64,000 nucleotides of DNA from Zantedeschia hybrid cultivar (Eukaryota > Streptophyta > Magnoliopsida > Alismatales > Araceae). Below are positions 1 to 9,700 of this stretch, one piece after another. The stretch is taken from contig JARZZO010000003.1 in the NCBI GenBank assembly GCA_030544215.1, forward strand, positions 48,962,045-49,026,044, given 5' to 3'. The notes under the pieces were generated by a model that had not been told where the DNA came from, ran no database searches, and saw only the letters and a program-made list of their open reading frames with translations. Each line of letters opens with the position of its first letter. The stretch's first letter is position 1. The position numbers and the translations under genes are program-made.

Positions 1-1170
1 ATGCAGGATGACACTCAACTTCAATGTATGGGGTTTAGATCTGGAAAGTATTGTTTAACGGCAGATTTTCATCAATCTAGACATTGGTTTTGATGGCGGT
101 TCATTGGGGTTTATAGACACTGCAGCGAGGGAGTGTGGGTACACTGCAGACCCGGTTTAGCCCTTTCCAACCTCCTCAGTAGGTTTCCGAAGACCTACTG
201 GGTTGAGTAGGCTGAAGGGTGGTAGGTGCGTTGGAGGAACGACGTACTCACCGTTACGACTGTTAGTTCATGGTTATCTCTGTCACTTTTAAAGAAAATG
301 ATAAGTCGCCCTACGAATTTACGACTTATGAACGATTAATAAGTTCTATGACTGATCGAGTAAATGAATATGAGAAAACGACCGATTATATGAATGAGAA
401 CGAATGACTCAATACTTAAACATTATGTAAACAATAAACAGAAGATACTTTTATATTTTGTACTACTATAAAGTACCATTAAAAGGAAGAAACATATGAA
501 AAGTATGACAATTGTAAATCTATTAAATGTTTTCCATTTCGGGTTCACGATGTTTTATAATACATGCATTTCATTGCATCATGTCATTATGGCTTCATGC
601 ATTTTGGAACACATTATTGGGTAAATTCCAAATATTAACTATAGAAGAATGAAATCTGTAGATGGCTATAGATCAATTTAGAAAATGTACTCCTGAAATG
701 TTAGAACATATGCTAATTGTTACTTGTAACTACTAACCAGATAAGCAAACTGTTTATTATGCATAAATTAAGAAAGAAAGAAATAAATAAGCAAACTGTT
801 TATTATGTATAAATTAAGAAAGAAATAAATAAAATTAATATGAATGTGTTTATAAGTGGGATATCAGTAGGGATATAAATAATCCCTACTGAGAACTCAA
901 GCTATAGGTTCTCATAAAAGTTATTTAACATACTTTTTAGAGACCCACAGTAAATGACAGTGAAAAAAGAAGATAACTCCAGTACCAGAAAGAAAATTTT
1001 TTCAGATATGGCTAGTTTATATAATTTTTAAGGTATGTTGTTCATTCCACTTGTATTTCTATTATATGATGGACATGGTCTACTTGTTGTTCTTTTATAA
1101 TTATGCTCCTTATTATTTTGTTTTTGCTCTTGTGCACCCACCGGAGAATTGTAAAAGCTGGGACGTTACA
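1..1170 (+). repeat. Right-hand part of a Ty3/gypsy LTR, cut by the window edge
   Basis: The stretch contains the same landmarks, in the same order, as the LTRs at 32893-39063 and 53817-56416. These are a block around 175-300 with 'tggttatctctgtcac', a 'gggatataaataatccctac' block near 870, 'ctcataaaag', and 'atgatggacatg' followed by a T-rich stretch and 'ttgtgca'. It ends with 'gggacgttaca', a normal LTR terminus in CA. The left end lies outside the window. No coding potential is visible. It is a diverged member of the same LTR family, and whether it is a solo LTR or part of a full element cannot be seen here. Confidence 0.6.
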
Positions 1171-1340
1171 GAGACATGGCCCGGACTCCCACGGGAGGCA
1201 GCAGTGGGGAATCTTGGACAATGGGCGAAAGCCCAATCCAACAATATCGCGTAAGTGAAGCAACAAGAATTGCTAGTAATCGCCGGTCAGCCATACGGCG
1301 GTAAATTCGTTCTTGGGCCTTGTACACACCGCCCGTCACA
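1171..1340 (+). pseudogene. rrn18: Mitochondrial 18S (SSU) rRNA fragment with a large internal deletion
   Basis: Two universally conserved SSU rRNA blocks are joined. The first (1171 to about 1260) holds the 'gggaggcagcagtgggg' region, followed by 'aatcttggacaatgggcg' as in plant mitochondrial rrn18; plastid rRNA differs here. The second (about 1261-1340) holds 'gctagtaatcgccgg', 'gccatacggcgg' and the universal 'ttgtacacaccgcccgtca'. In an intact molecule these blocks are roughly 0.9 kb apart, so the middle is missing. The copy carries point changes and cannot be functional. It begins immediately at the CA end of the preceding LTR, where a primer-binding site would be expected. It is nuclear-integrated organelle DNA or captured RNA. 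Confidence 0.85.
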
Positions 1341-1709
1341 ATAGAGGAGCTACAAGCTTCAATTTGGCTTGAAATGGTCTATTTGGTGGATGGCTTGTAT
1401 TCCAATAGCTAGCGAGTTATTTTAGCATTTGTTTGGCCCGTGGAGGCCCATTTAGAGCCTTTTCTATTTTTATTATATTTGTGGTACGAATTTTAGCATT
1501 TATTCTAGGCTTAGGCATATTTTAGTCCTTGTGTGATTAGAGCTCTATTAGGGTTTTAAGGTCTATTGATATATGCTTGTAAACTCTCTTTGGCATCAAT
1601 GAAGAATGATTTCTTTTTTTCTGAGAACGTTGGAATAGTGTGCTATTTGTAAAGGTAAGGGCACGAAGCCCGCCACCGTCATTCCCCTAGACCATTGTGA
1701 CGCCCACCA

Positions 1710-1745
<36 letters not shown>

Positions 1746-3050
1746 CTTGCAATTTTGTACTGCTGAAGAAGACGCCAAAGCCCACCCCGATTTGCTCTCG
1801 ACACTCGTACCCAGGGCCACCGCCCTCGTCACCAAATGGTGGACAAGCCACATTCGCCCACGCCCACCTCTTTGTTTGCACCCTTCAACAAGTATGCCTA
1901 GGGGCATTTCCCGCCCTCCCATGATGTGCAGCTCTTAACTGCGATTCGCACAGCCCGCTTGTCTTCACTTGTGTTCACCCCACTCAGCCGCCACTCACAC
2001 GTGCATCCCGCCCTTGTTCGCCAATGTAGGGCATGGTCGCCTCTGCTGGGCACTTCCAACAGCCACCACCATGCGGCGTTCACCATACCCCCTTGGATCT
2101 GCACGCTCACAGGCATCCTCAGTCCATGCCACGCGGAGCCCCTAGGCAATACGCATCGATAGCCGCCGCCGCGTCGCTGCATCTAGTCACCCGGTCCAAT
2201 AGCTTCCCCACCTGTGCCACTTCTCCCTTCTGTGGGAGACCCAACGGCGATAGGATCTAAGTGGGCCTCTCTCGTTACATCGGCTCATTCATGAATCCCT
2301 CCCCTTTCCTGCCAGCAAAGTCCACTCCCCCTACACTGGAAGCAGCTTGCCTACTTGAAGACTGGCACTGCGAGGACGATACAATCCAGAGTTACACCTC
2401 GGTAAGCATGCCTCACCTTTCAGCGAGACGGTTAGTGTCCATAAGCCATCCGTACCTGCTTTTTTCGTAAATTGATTATGTCTGCTACTGTGAGTGTGAC
2501 AGGCTATTCTAGCCCGTTATATTATTTCATTGCTTGATTGTAAGCTTGTGAGGGACCTGCTGGTGGTTCCGATTTGAATCTTTGGAAGTACATTTGATAT
2601 CCTAGGCTGTTGGTAGTTCCAACTATTGTTTGGTCTTACGTTTCCTCACTATGAGGGATGGTTTATAGTGTAATTTTCTTGTTATCTCATGTATTACTCT
2701 TCCTTGATATTGTGGTTGTCATTTCATATATTTGCTGTCTGTTTATGTCATCATGCAGATCTCAAGTTATACACGTTAGTTGTGTCATCATCGTAGCCAT
2801 CTTGCATCACATTGTTAACTCATCCCTTTTTGTTTGACTGAGGGAGGGGTAATTGTTACACCTGCTTGGTGTTTTTGTATAGGGGTGATGTGAACGTGGT
2901 GGTCATACTTGTATATTTCCTCTTTTTCATATTTAATACAATTGTGATACTGTCCACTTTCAAAAAATTAACGGCAAGCCATATGGTTACTTTGGAAGTT
3001 CCAGAGGTCTTTGACAAGGAGACTTCCTATTACCTCTTTTGTTTGTTCTA
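1341..3050. other. Unclassified repeat sequence, no gene
   Basis: After the rRNA fragment comes AT-rich sequence (1341-1640), a CT microsatellite, and a GC-rich stretch (1745-2480) whose short ORFs overlap in several frames and match no family I know. The words 'tttggcccgtggaggccc' and 'gtacgaattttag' recur near the right window edge (about 62990-63450), so both ends of the window appear to carry fragments of one repeat family, probably an LTR. A 'gagggaggggtaattgtta' stretch near 2842 looks like a retrotransposon polypurine tract followed by an LTR start, but no partner LTR was found. Confidence 0.4.
1713..1744. repeat. (CT)n microsatellite
   Basis: Uninterrupted CT dinucleotides for about 32 bp. 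Confidence 0.95.
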
Positions 3051-3267
3051 GCGGGACACGTTATTGGTATGATGTGGGGGAAAGCAAGAGCTGCTGGTCT
3101 AATAGATACGAGCAAAATTTGAATCTAAAATGTTCCTCAAATTATTGGAAGCAGCCAAAGGGTTGAAGATTAATTTTAATAAAAGTGATTTGGTGGGTTT
3201 GAATGTTTCTGAGGACAAGAAACTCAGGATTCCGGATTTGATGGGCACATCTTAGGAGGGTCTTTCC

Positions 3268-3653
3268 CATCGTTGTCAAGGCGCCGCTTAGGCGTGCGCC
3301 TAAGCGGCGCCTTGGCGCAAAGGCGCTGGTAGAGGGGCTAGGCCCTGGACCGCCTTTCACGGGCCGATGAAAGGCGGGCCAGGAGACCGCTTAAGCAGCC
3401 TAGGCGGCCCGCCCAAGGCTCCTAGGCGCCTAACAGGTGCCTAGACCCGCTTCAGCCTGGCCCATCAGAGACCCAACCCGATACGATAAGTCCCCCCCCC
3501 CTCACTCGACCCCCTTGATGCCCCATTCCCTCCCTCCCTACCACGGTCTGCGAGCGTTTCGTCCCCATCCGACTTTGCTGCGATTCCCAGCCACCGCCGA
3601 CGCCATCGATGTCGCCACTGCCGTCACCGTCGCCAATGTCGTCCGGTGAGTTT

Positions 3654-3705
<52 letters not shown>

Positions 3706-3829
3706 CCCCCCCCTCGCCCGACCCCGTGATGCCCCATTCCCTCCCTCCCACCACGGTCTGCGAGGGTTTCATCCTCGCCACCGATCGTCGACGCCGCCGT
3801 CACTGTCACCGACGGCATCCAGTGAGTTT

Positions 3830-3865
<36 letters not shown>

Positions 3866-4281
3866 AACGGCCCGACCGGCCAAGCCCCCCTCCCTCCCTT
3901 TCTTTTAGGCTCTTAGTGCTCTCTCTCTCTCTTAGGCCCGAGGCCCTAAGCTCCACTTTCTATCTCACAAAGACAGGGGCCAAAGCCCTATCTCAATCTC
4001 ACTCTCACACACTCTAGTCTCCCTCTCTATCTATCTATCTCTGTGACTGCATACACAGTGCACAGGACACACACGGGCCGAAGCTCTGTTTGAATCTCTC
4101 TCCCCCCCTCTCCCTCTCTCTGTGTGACTGTATATATTTGATATTGATATTGATGAATCTACAATTAATATTAATATATTTCATATATATTTTAAGGAGG
4201 CGCCTAAGCTGCCGCCTTAATGCCTAAGCGCTTAGGTTCCCCGGGAACGCCTTGGGTCGCCTTGGCGCCTTGACAACTATG
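3268..4281. mobile_element. Non-autonomous hAT-like element with CT-rich interior
   Basis: The element is flanked by a perfect 8 bp direct repeat, 'gtctttcc' (3260-3267 and 4282-4289). Its ends are inverted: 'catcgttgtcaaggcgcc' on the left and the complement of 'ggcgccttgacaactatg' on the right. One base differs over 18. An 8 bp duplication and CA termini fit the hAT superfamily, but a 9 bp reading (Mutator) is possible because a G is shared. The interior is rich in GGCGCC/TAGGCG words near the ends and has three CT microsatellite runs; no transposase is present. The LINE reading frame resumes right after it, which confirms the insertion. Confidence 0.85.
3653..3702. repeat. (CT)n microsatellite inside the hAT-like element
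   Basis: About 48 bp of CT dinucleotides. A second run lies at about 3831-3862 after a near-copy of the same flanking sequence ('ccccattccctccctccc' precedes both), so this part of the element has been duplicated internally. Confidence 0.9.
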
Positions 4282-4290
4282 GTCTTTCCG

Positions 4291-5248
4291 TATTAGATAC
4301 TTAGGTCTTCCATTGTCGGGGGGTGTAATCAGAGGGTCGCATTGGCCTGCACTTGTGAAGAAATTTGAGGATGAACTGGAGGGATGGAAAGGGAAGTGCT
4401 ACTATCAGCTGGAGGGAGATGGTCATTATCCAAAGTTGTCTTGTCCACCATGGCCATCTATTTCCTCTCAATTTTCAGAAAAGGGTATTTGTCACAAATG
4501 GGAATCTATTCGAGTAGCTTTCTTTTGGAATGGAAAACATCCAAATGATAAAGGCTTGCACCCAATTGGGTGGAAGAATGTTCGTAGAAGCGAGGAGGGA
4601 GGAGGAGCAGGCCTTGTCCCTATTGATGCCTTTAACAAGGCATTGCTTATTGAGTGGTTGTGGAGAGTGGAGAAAGGACACTCATTATGGGCCAAGGTGA
4701 AGCTTAAATATCTAAATGGAAATGGAACATGGACACAGAACAATCAGGCTTCTACAACATTATCTCCTGTTTGGAAGCATATCTTGAAAAATTGGGATTT
4801 TATTATATCCTCTACAGAGATTCAGTTGGCCAAGAGTGAAGTTACTCATTTTTGGGAAGATCCTTGGATTGATCATAGACCATTATTGGAGAAATTCTCG
4901 AAAATGTATCAGACTACTTCTATTGCTCATAAATCTATTTTTGATGTAAGGCAAAGTTCAGATATCTATGCTTTTTGGAATCTGAAATTTCACAGGAATT
5001 TAAACGAGTTTGAGGCGACAAATTTTTTTTTTAGAGCTCATTTTACTCCTACAAAACTTCAACTGCAGACTGCATCTCTAGACAGAAGGACATGGAGATG
5101 GGAACTAGGTGGTAACTTTACAGTCAAGTCAGCTTTGCACGGGGAAGAAGGGTTCCTTGGTGTAAAGAGGTCTGGAACAATACTCTTCCAATCAAAATAC
5201 ATTTTTTATGCAGAAGGTGTGGGAGGATTACAACAGTTGATTGTTTGA
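4291..5248 (+). pseudogene. LINE ORF2 C-terminal fragment (reverse transcriptase end and zf-RVT region)
   Basis: An open frame starting at RYLGLPLSGG runs about 315 codons. Recognisable plant-LINE landmarks are a FFWNG motif (near 4520), a GWKNV...GGAGLVP stretch, an LLIEWLWRV helix, a VKLKYL segment, a WEDPW motif (near 4855) and a final WRWELGGNFTVKSA that starts the zf-RVT domain. The zinc-finger part is broken by a frameshift soon after 5150. The product would be inactive. It is part of the LINE at 3051-5870 and is not a host gene. Confidence 0.8.
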
Positions 5249-5870
5249 AGTGGCTTTCTGGAGACAATAGGGGTAAACGTATTTTTTGTGCGACATCTAA
5301 TGAAAAGTATGGTTCATGTTTTCTGACATGGTATTATTGGGACTGTTTGGGAGACCTTCTACATAAGCCTAGAAATGTTATGGGAGCCAACTCATGATGT
5401 TATTTCTCTCATGAAAGCATGGGAGGACCTTAATCCTTATAACCATGGGAGAAGATACGGAATGATACATTACCTGTGATGATTCGGACCATATGGAGGG
5501 AACAAAATAATAGAATCTTCAGAAATGAGTTCAGAGAATGCATGTGATATTATCAGGAACTGCATCTGGTGCCTTCATGAGTGACATTTTCAAAAGACAG
5601 GGAGCAACAGTTACGACTTTGGAGTACTTACTACTTATCTTGGGAAAGCTTTCTTCTTGGACTATATTTGTTTTGTGACTGGGTTTTGGTATGTGTTAGG
5701 TTCGGGTTTGCCTTGGTCAAGTGTCTATCATCTTGATAGACCTCTCTTTTATTTGGCTTTTGATCTTGTAACTTTTCCTCTATTTCCTTTTGTTCTAATG
5801 AAGTTTCTCTGACTGATTCCCCGAAAAAGGTTGGAAGGTTTCTTACCATGTTTATGTCCATTGATTTTAT

Positions 5871-6602
5871 TATATAACAATCACATTTAGCATTTACATA
5901 ATGAATAAATATACTATTATTATTTGATTACGTGGAATTCTAGTCAGCCTTGACAAGGAGATGCAAGGAAACCCTGAAGACATGCATAGCACATAACAGT
6001 TAAAGCATCAATAAGCATCATCTGTTGGCAAATATGAAGAAGCTATACCTGTCCTGCTATAATATGTTCTCTTATTCCCTAAAGTCGGTTTGCTACGTGA
6101 CCATAAAAACAAGTTGTTGTGGACAACAAGCATACAGTTTAGTCAGACCTGTTCCAGAATAATCGGTGATTTGTCTTCCAGAAAGTACAAGAGCCGCACA
6201 TGGCCAACAGCACTGCATCATGTCATGCTCATAAATTTCTTCACTCCAATGGGCGGTTGAAGTGGAATGGTGCTCACGGTACGGTTCAATTAAGTTTGTT
6301 GTTGAAAAGCAAAAATATCTAACCTTTCAAATAATGAGATTTTTTGGGAGTTATGTAATGATTTATGTTTTACAAATTTAATCCAAGGATTTCTTATGTT
6401 ATAAACTTACTTTTTCTTTCTGCACAATTCCCACACGCAACATAAGTACATGTGTTCCACATGAACTCAGCCTTTAACTTCTCAACAGTCATTTTCCTTT
6501 TACAGTGCGAAGTTTAGTAATTGTCTATATTTCAGTTATTACCAGAAAATTTGCTTCATATGGGATGGCAATCAGAGAATAGAATTCAAGATGAGAGCAT
6601 GC
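5871..6602. other. Left intron of the disulfide isomerase gene, no gene seen
   Basis: AT-rich single-copy-looking sequence between the LINE tail and exon D. I searched the minus strand for the next P5-type exon (the segment leading to a GGYGYPA motif in the family) and did not find it, so this intron is longer than 6.6 kb and the next exon lies left of the window. Confidence 0.6.
6601..6602 (-). other. GC splice donor after exon D
   Basis: On the minus strand the exon ends 'cctacag' and the intron begins 'gcatgc'. No GT lies close enough to keep the conserved SPY end. GC-AG introns are a known minor class, and the exon side (CAG) matches their stronger-than-usual requirement. The +3 to +6 positions (ATGC) are weak. 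Confidence 0.7.
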
Positions 6603-6748
6603 CTGTAGGGGCTTCTTTTGAATTTTTCAGCGACAGATAACAGAAGATTGAGGTACTGGTTCCTTCCTTCCGCCTTTGAATCCAAAATGTCTGGGAGGAA
6701 TGCCACAAAACATATTGCAGCTGAAGCACATTTTGTTTCCATGACATC
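6603..6748 (-). CDS. PDIL2-3: Exon D of the P5-type disulfide isomerase (start of b domain)
   Basis: 146 bp, 48 codons plus two bases. Acceptor 'cacttaag' ends at 6749. It begins DVMETKC and ends EKFKRSPY plus 'ag'; the family continues with Ser or a similar residue, which fits the open phase. The intron before it is only 107 bp (6749-6855). The donor is a non-canonical GC. Confidence 0.9.
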
Positions 6749-9700
6749 CTTAAGTGAAAAAAAGGAAGCTTTCATTACCCCAAACAGAGAAACAAAATAA
6801 CAAGTTAGAAAATGTAGGAGCGGATGATGCTGGGTGAAGTGTAAGCATAGATCACCGGGCCCGTAAGTTCAGTCACTTCAGGGGGAGCAACATTGGTCTC
6901 CAGCTGCTCTAAGGCAAATGATTCAATTGCTGAAGCAGTTCTAGCACCCTCAAAGGGATACGGACTGTCCTTGTCGTGACCAAAAACCAAAATAGTTGGG
7001 AATCCTTGTACATTGAACCTGCTCATTATTGCCTGCAAAATATTGCATTTCAGACACCGTGACACAAAGTTTCAACATTGCATACTTCAGTTCCCAAAAA
7101 AGAGCAACTGTATGGGTGATGCTGAAACTTGGATAGTACAATCACAATGTAATGCTACCATACATGGGTGAAGAAAGAGGAGGGGGGGAGAAAGATAGCA
7201 AGAAAATAACCTTCTGTGGAGTTTTTCACCAAAATCTTAGTGTACTAAAGAAGCATAGTCTGCAATTATCGAAAAGATGAACAAAAAAATGGAGAAGTCC
7301 ATATCCATTAGCACAGGTAACAAGGGTAAGAGTTAAATAGTCAAATGCCAATTTCCCATCAACCTATCAACCAACAGAAGTTTCATGGCTTAGAGTTCTT
7401 GATGTGGCAACACCAACATAAATTGTCATTGGGCATGTCACATTATCACAGAATCATGTTCTACAATGGGACAAGCTAATACTTATGCCTCGTGCCTGGG
7501 GTGTCAATGATTTGGGCTAAACATATGACCCGACCCCTTAGGCTGTTTTCAAACCCGTTAAATAGGCATGTTCTTTGATGGACTGAGCTGGGAAGGTTGC
7601 ATAGCCCATCGGGCCATGGACTACACGTAAAGTTCAAAGAGAAAAACCCTACCCCACTAGTTGCTTCTGTTTGCCCCTCTCCCGAACCTTAGTTGCCTTT
7701 CCCCTCCTCTCCTACGGCAGTAGACGAGGGGCATCTGACAATGGCTACTTCCTCTCCCCTCATGACAGCAAATTGGTGGCATCTGACAATAACTGTTGTA
7801 ATGACCTAGTCACGAGCTAAGTAGGAGGAGAGGGCTATCCATAGGAAAGGACTACCTGTAGGAAAGACTACCTGCAAGTAAAGTGGTGTGAAGCACTAGA
7901 GCCGTCACAGTATGTAACCACCATGGTGTGGAACTACCACTGCATCTGGGGGTTAGGACGAGAATGAATCAGATTAGTCCTATATCGAAAAACAAAACAA
8001 AAATATTGGGCTATATATGTGGGATTTGTATCTATAACTTGTGAGATGCCTTCTGGGAGCAAAAATGTGCGGGCTTGACCCAAAGCGGATAATGCTTACA
8101 AGGGTTGGATACTGGATTGGTTGTTACATAATAATATTTGAGCAAGACCCATGCAGTACGATATGGGCTAGTTCGGGGACGAACCACATGGAAGTTGGTG
8201 GACATGTAATGACCCAGTCACGAGCTAGGTAGGAGGAGAGGGCTACCCATAGGAAAGGGCTACTTGCAAGTGAAGCGGTGTGGAGCCACTATAGTGTGGA
8301 GATACCACTGCGTCTAGGGGCTGGGACAGGAATGAACCGCATTACTCATATATCAAAAAACAAAAACAATTACTAGGCTATATATGTGGGATTTGTATCC
8401 ATAACTTGTGAGATGTCTTTTGGGGGCAAAATCGTGCAGACTTGGCCCAAAGCGAACAATACCTCACAAGGGTTGGATCGGGTCGTTACAGCTGCTCCCA
8501 CTTCACTCCTCTCATGGTGGCAGATCGGCCATTCAGTAGTGGCTGCTCCCTTCCCTCTCCTCTCCTCTCAGAGAAGCAGGTTGGTAATGTCTAGCATGGT
8601 GGTCCCCTCTCCTCTCCTCTTGCGGTGGACAGGTAGATGATGGAATAACAGCAAAGCCAACCAACAAGTAGTGGAGAGCTTCAGCCTGAAGCTAGCGTTT
8701 CGCTGCCAGCAACCTGCTCGACTTGCGCGCTGCCAGCGAATCTCTCAAGGGAAACCACCACAATGAGGTTAAGAGCATAGGAGTTCTTGCAGGCGGCCAC
8801 CACTATAGCTGGCTGGATCAGTGCAGGTGGCACATGTGGGCATGAAGCTCAGCAGTAATTGGGTCATGAACTGCATGAACAAGGACACAGACAGCTTGTT
8901 GCCGCCAGATTTTGTGCAACATCGCATCAGCAGACCAACCTTGGAGCATCATCGAGTGATGCAGTAAATGCAAAATTATCTGTTTTCTGGTTTAGCATTA
9001 GAAGTAAAAAGGATGCAAAAGAGATTTTAGGTGTTAATTTATTTGGAAAGGGAGATGACTAAACAAGGATTTTTTAATCATGCTGGAAAAGTGGTATTTT
9101 GTTATTCAAGAGTTTATCTAGCTTTTTAATTAGATGTTATGCTTAGGAATTTGAAGTATCTTTAATTAAACAGGCTGAGTTTAGCCTTTCACGGGCTTGA
9201 TAACTGTCGATGGGCCAGATTGGAATTTTCTAGTTTTAGGCCCACCAGGTTTGGGCCAGCCCAACCTAATCATAGGCTCAGCTGGACTCAGGTTGGGCCA
9301 GCCTAAGCCCGGTCCATTGACGCCCTTATGTGCCTTAGTGAGGACAGATTCTTCGACTTTGAACTCTGACAATGAGAAAAGGAACTATACAATATTTAGG
9401 TTGTCAAGGAGGATTCCCCTATCCTGCCATTCTTGAGTAAAAGAATTCCAAGTCCTGCTAAGGACCTAACAGGTAAGGATGCAAAACCACCATTATTCTG
9501 CTTCAGAAAAAGTTATATACAGCAGGAACAAGAATAACCCAAGATGGAATTGTGAAGGATCCTTTGTCAAATCCGACAAGTTGGATTGACTGAAGCTTAG
9601 GAATGGGTTGGACATAGGAGACATTATGGGAACAAGAGAGGAGTGATAGATCTTCTGCTTTATCATTCAAATTTTCTTTGCAAGTAGGAGAATGAAAGGG

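Larger units (their letters stand above)
3051..5870 (+). mobile_element. 5'-truncated L1-type LINE, split by a hAT-like element
   Basis: The 3' part of a plant L1 ORF2 reads left to right. Before the inserted element (3120-3240) the translation matches the reverse transcriptase C-terminal region typical of plant LINEs (FEAA-GLKIN-NKS-LVG-NVS pattern). After it, 4290-4330 reads RYLGLPLSGG, the hallmark that follows. A zf-RVT-like region and a LINE 3' tail (up to about 5870) come next. The 5' end (ORF1, endonuclease and most of the reverse transcriptase) is absent, as is common for LINEs. Frameshifts and stops show it is dead. It lies antisense in the host gene's intron. No target duplication was identified. 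Confidence 0.8.

Noticed and set aside
1171..1340. Functional or bacterial 16S rRNA gene
   Set aside because: Only 170 bp with the middle missing; the signature is plant mitochondrial and the surroundings are nuclear repeats.
3609..3956. Ser/Leu or Arg/Glu repeat proteins on both strands
   Set aside because: They are translations of CT/GA microsatellites.
4313..5248. 311-codon frame as a host gene
   Set aside because: The motifs are those of plant LINE ORF2 and the reading continues across the hAT insertion into reverse transcriptase sequence.
5941..6560. Next exon of the disulfide isomerase gene left of exon D
   Set aside because: The minus strand was searched for the conserved GGYGYPA segment and none was found.
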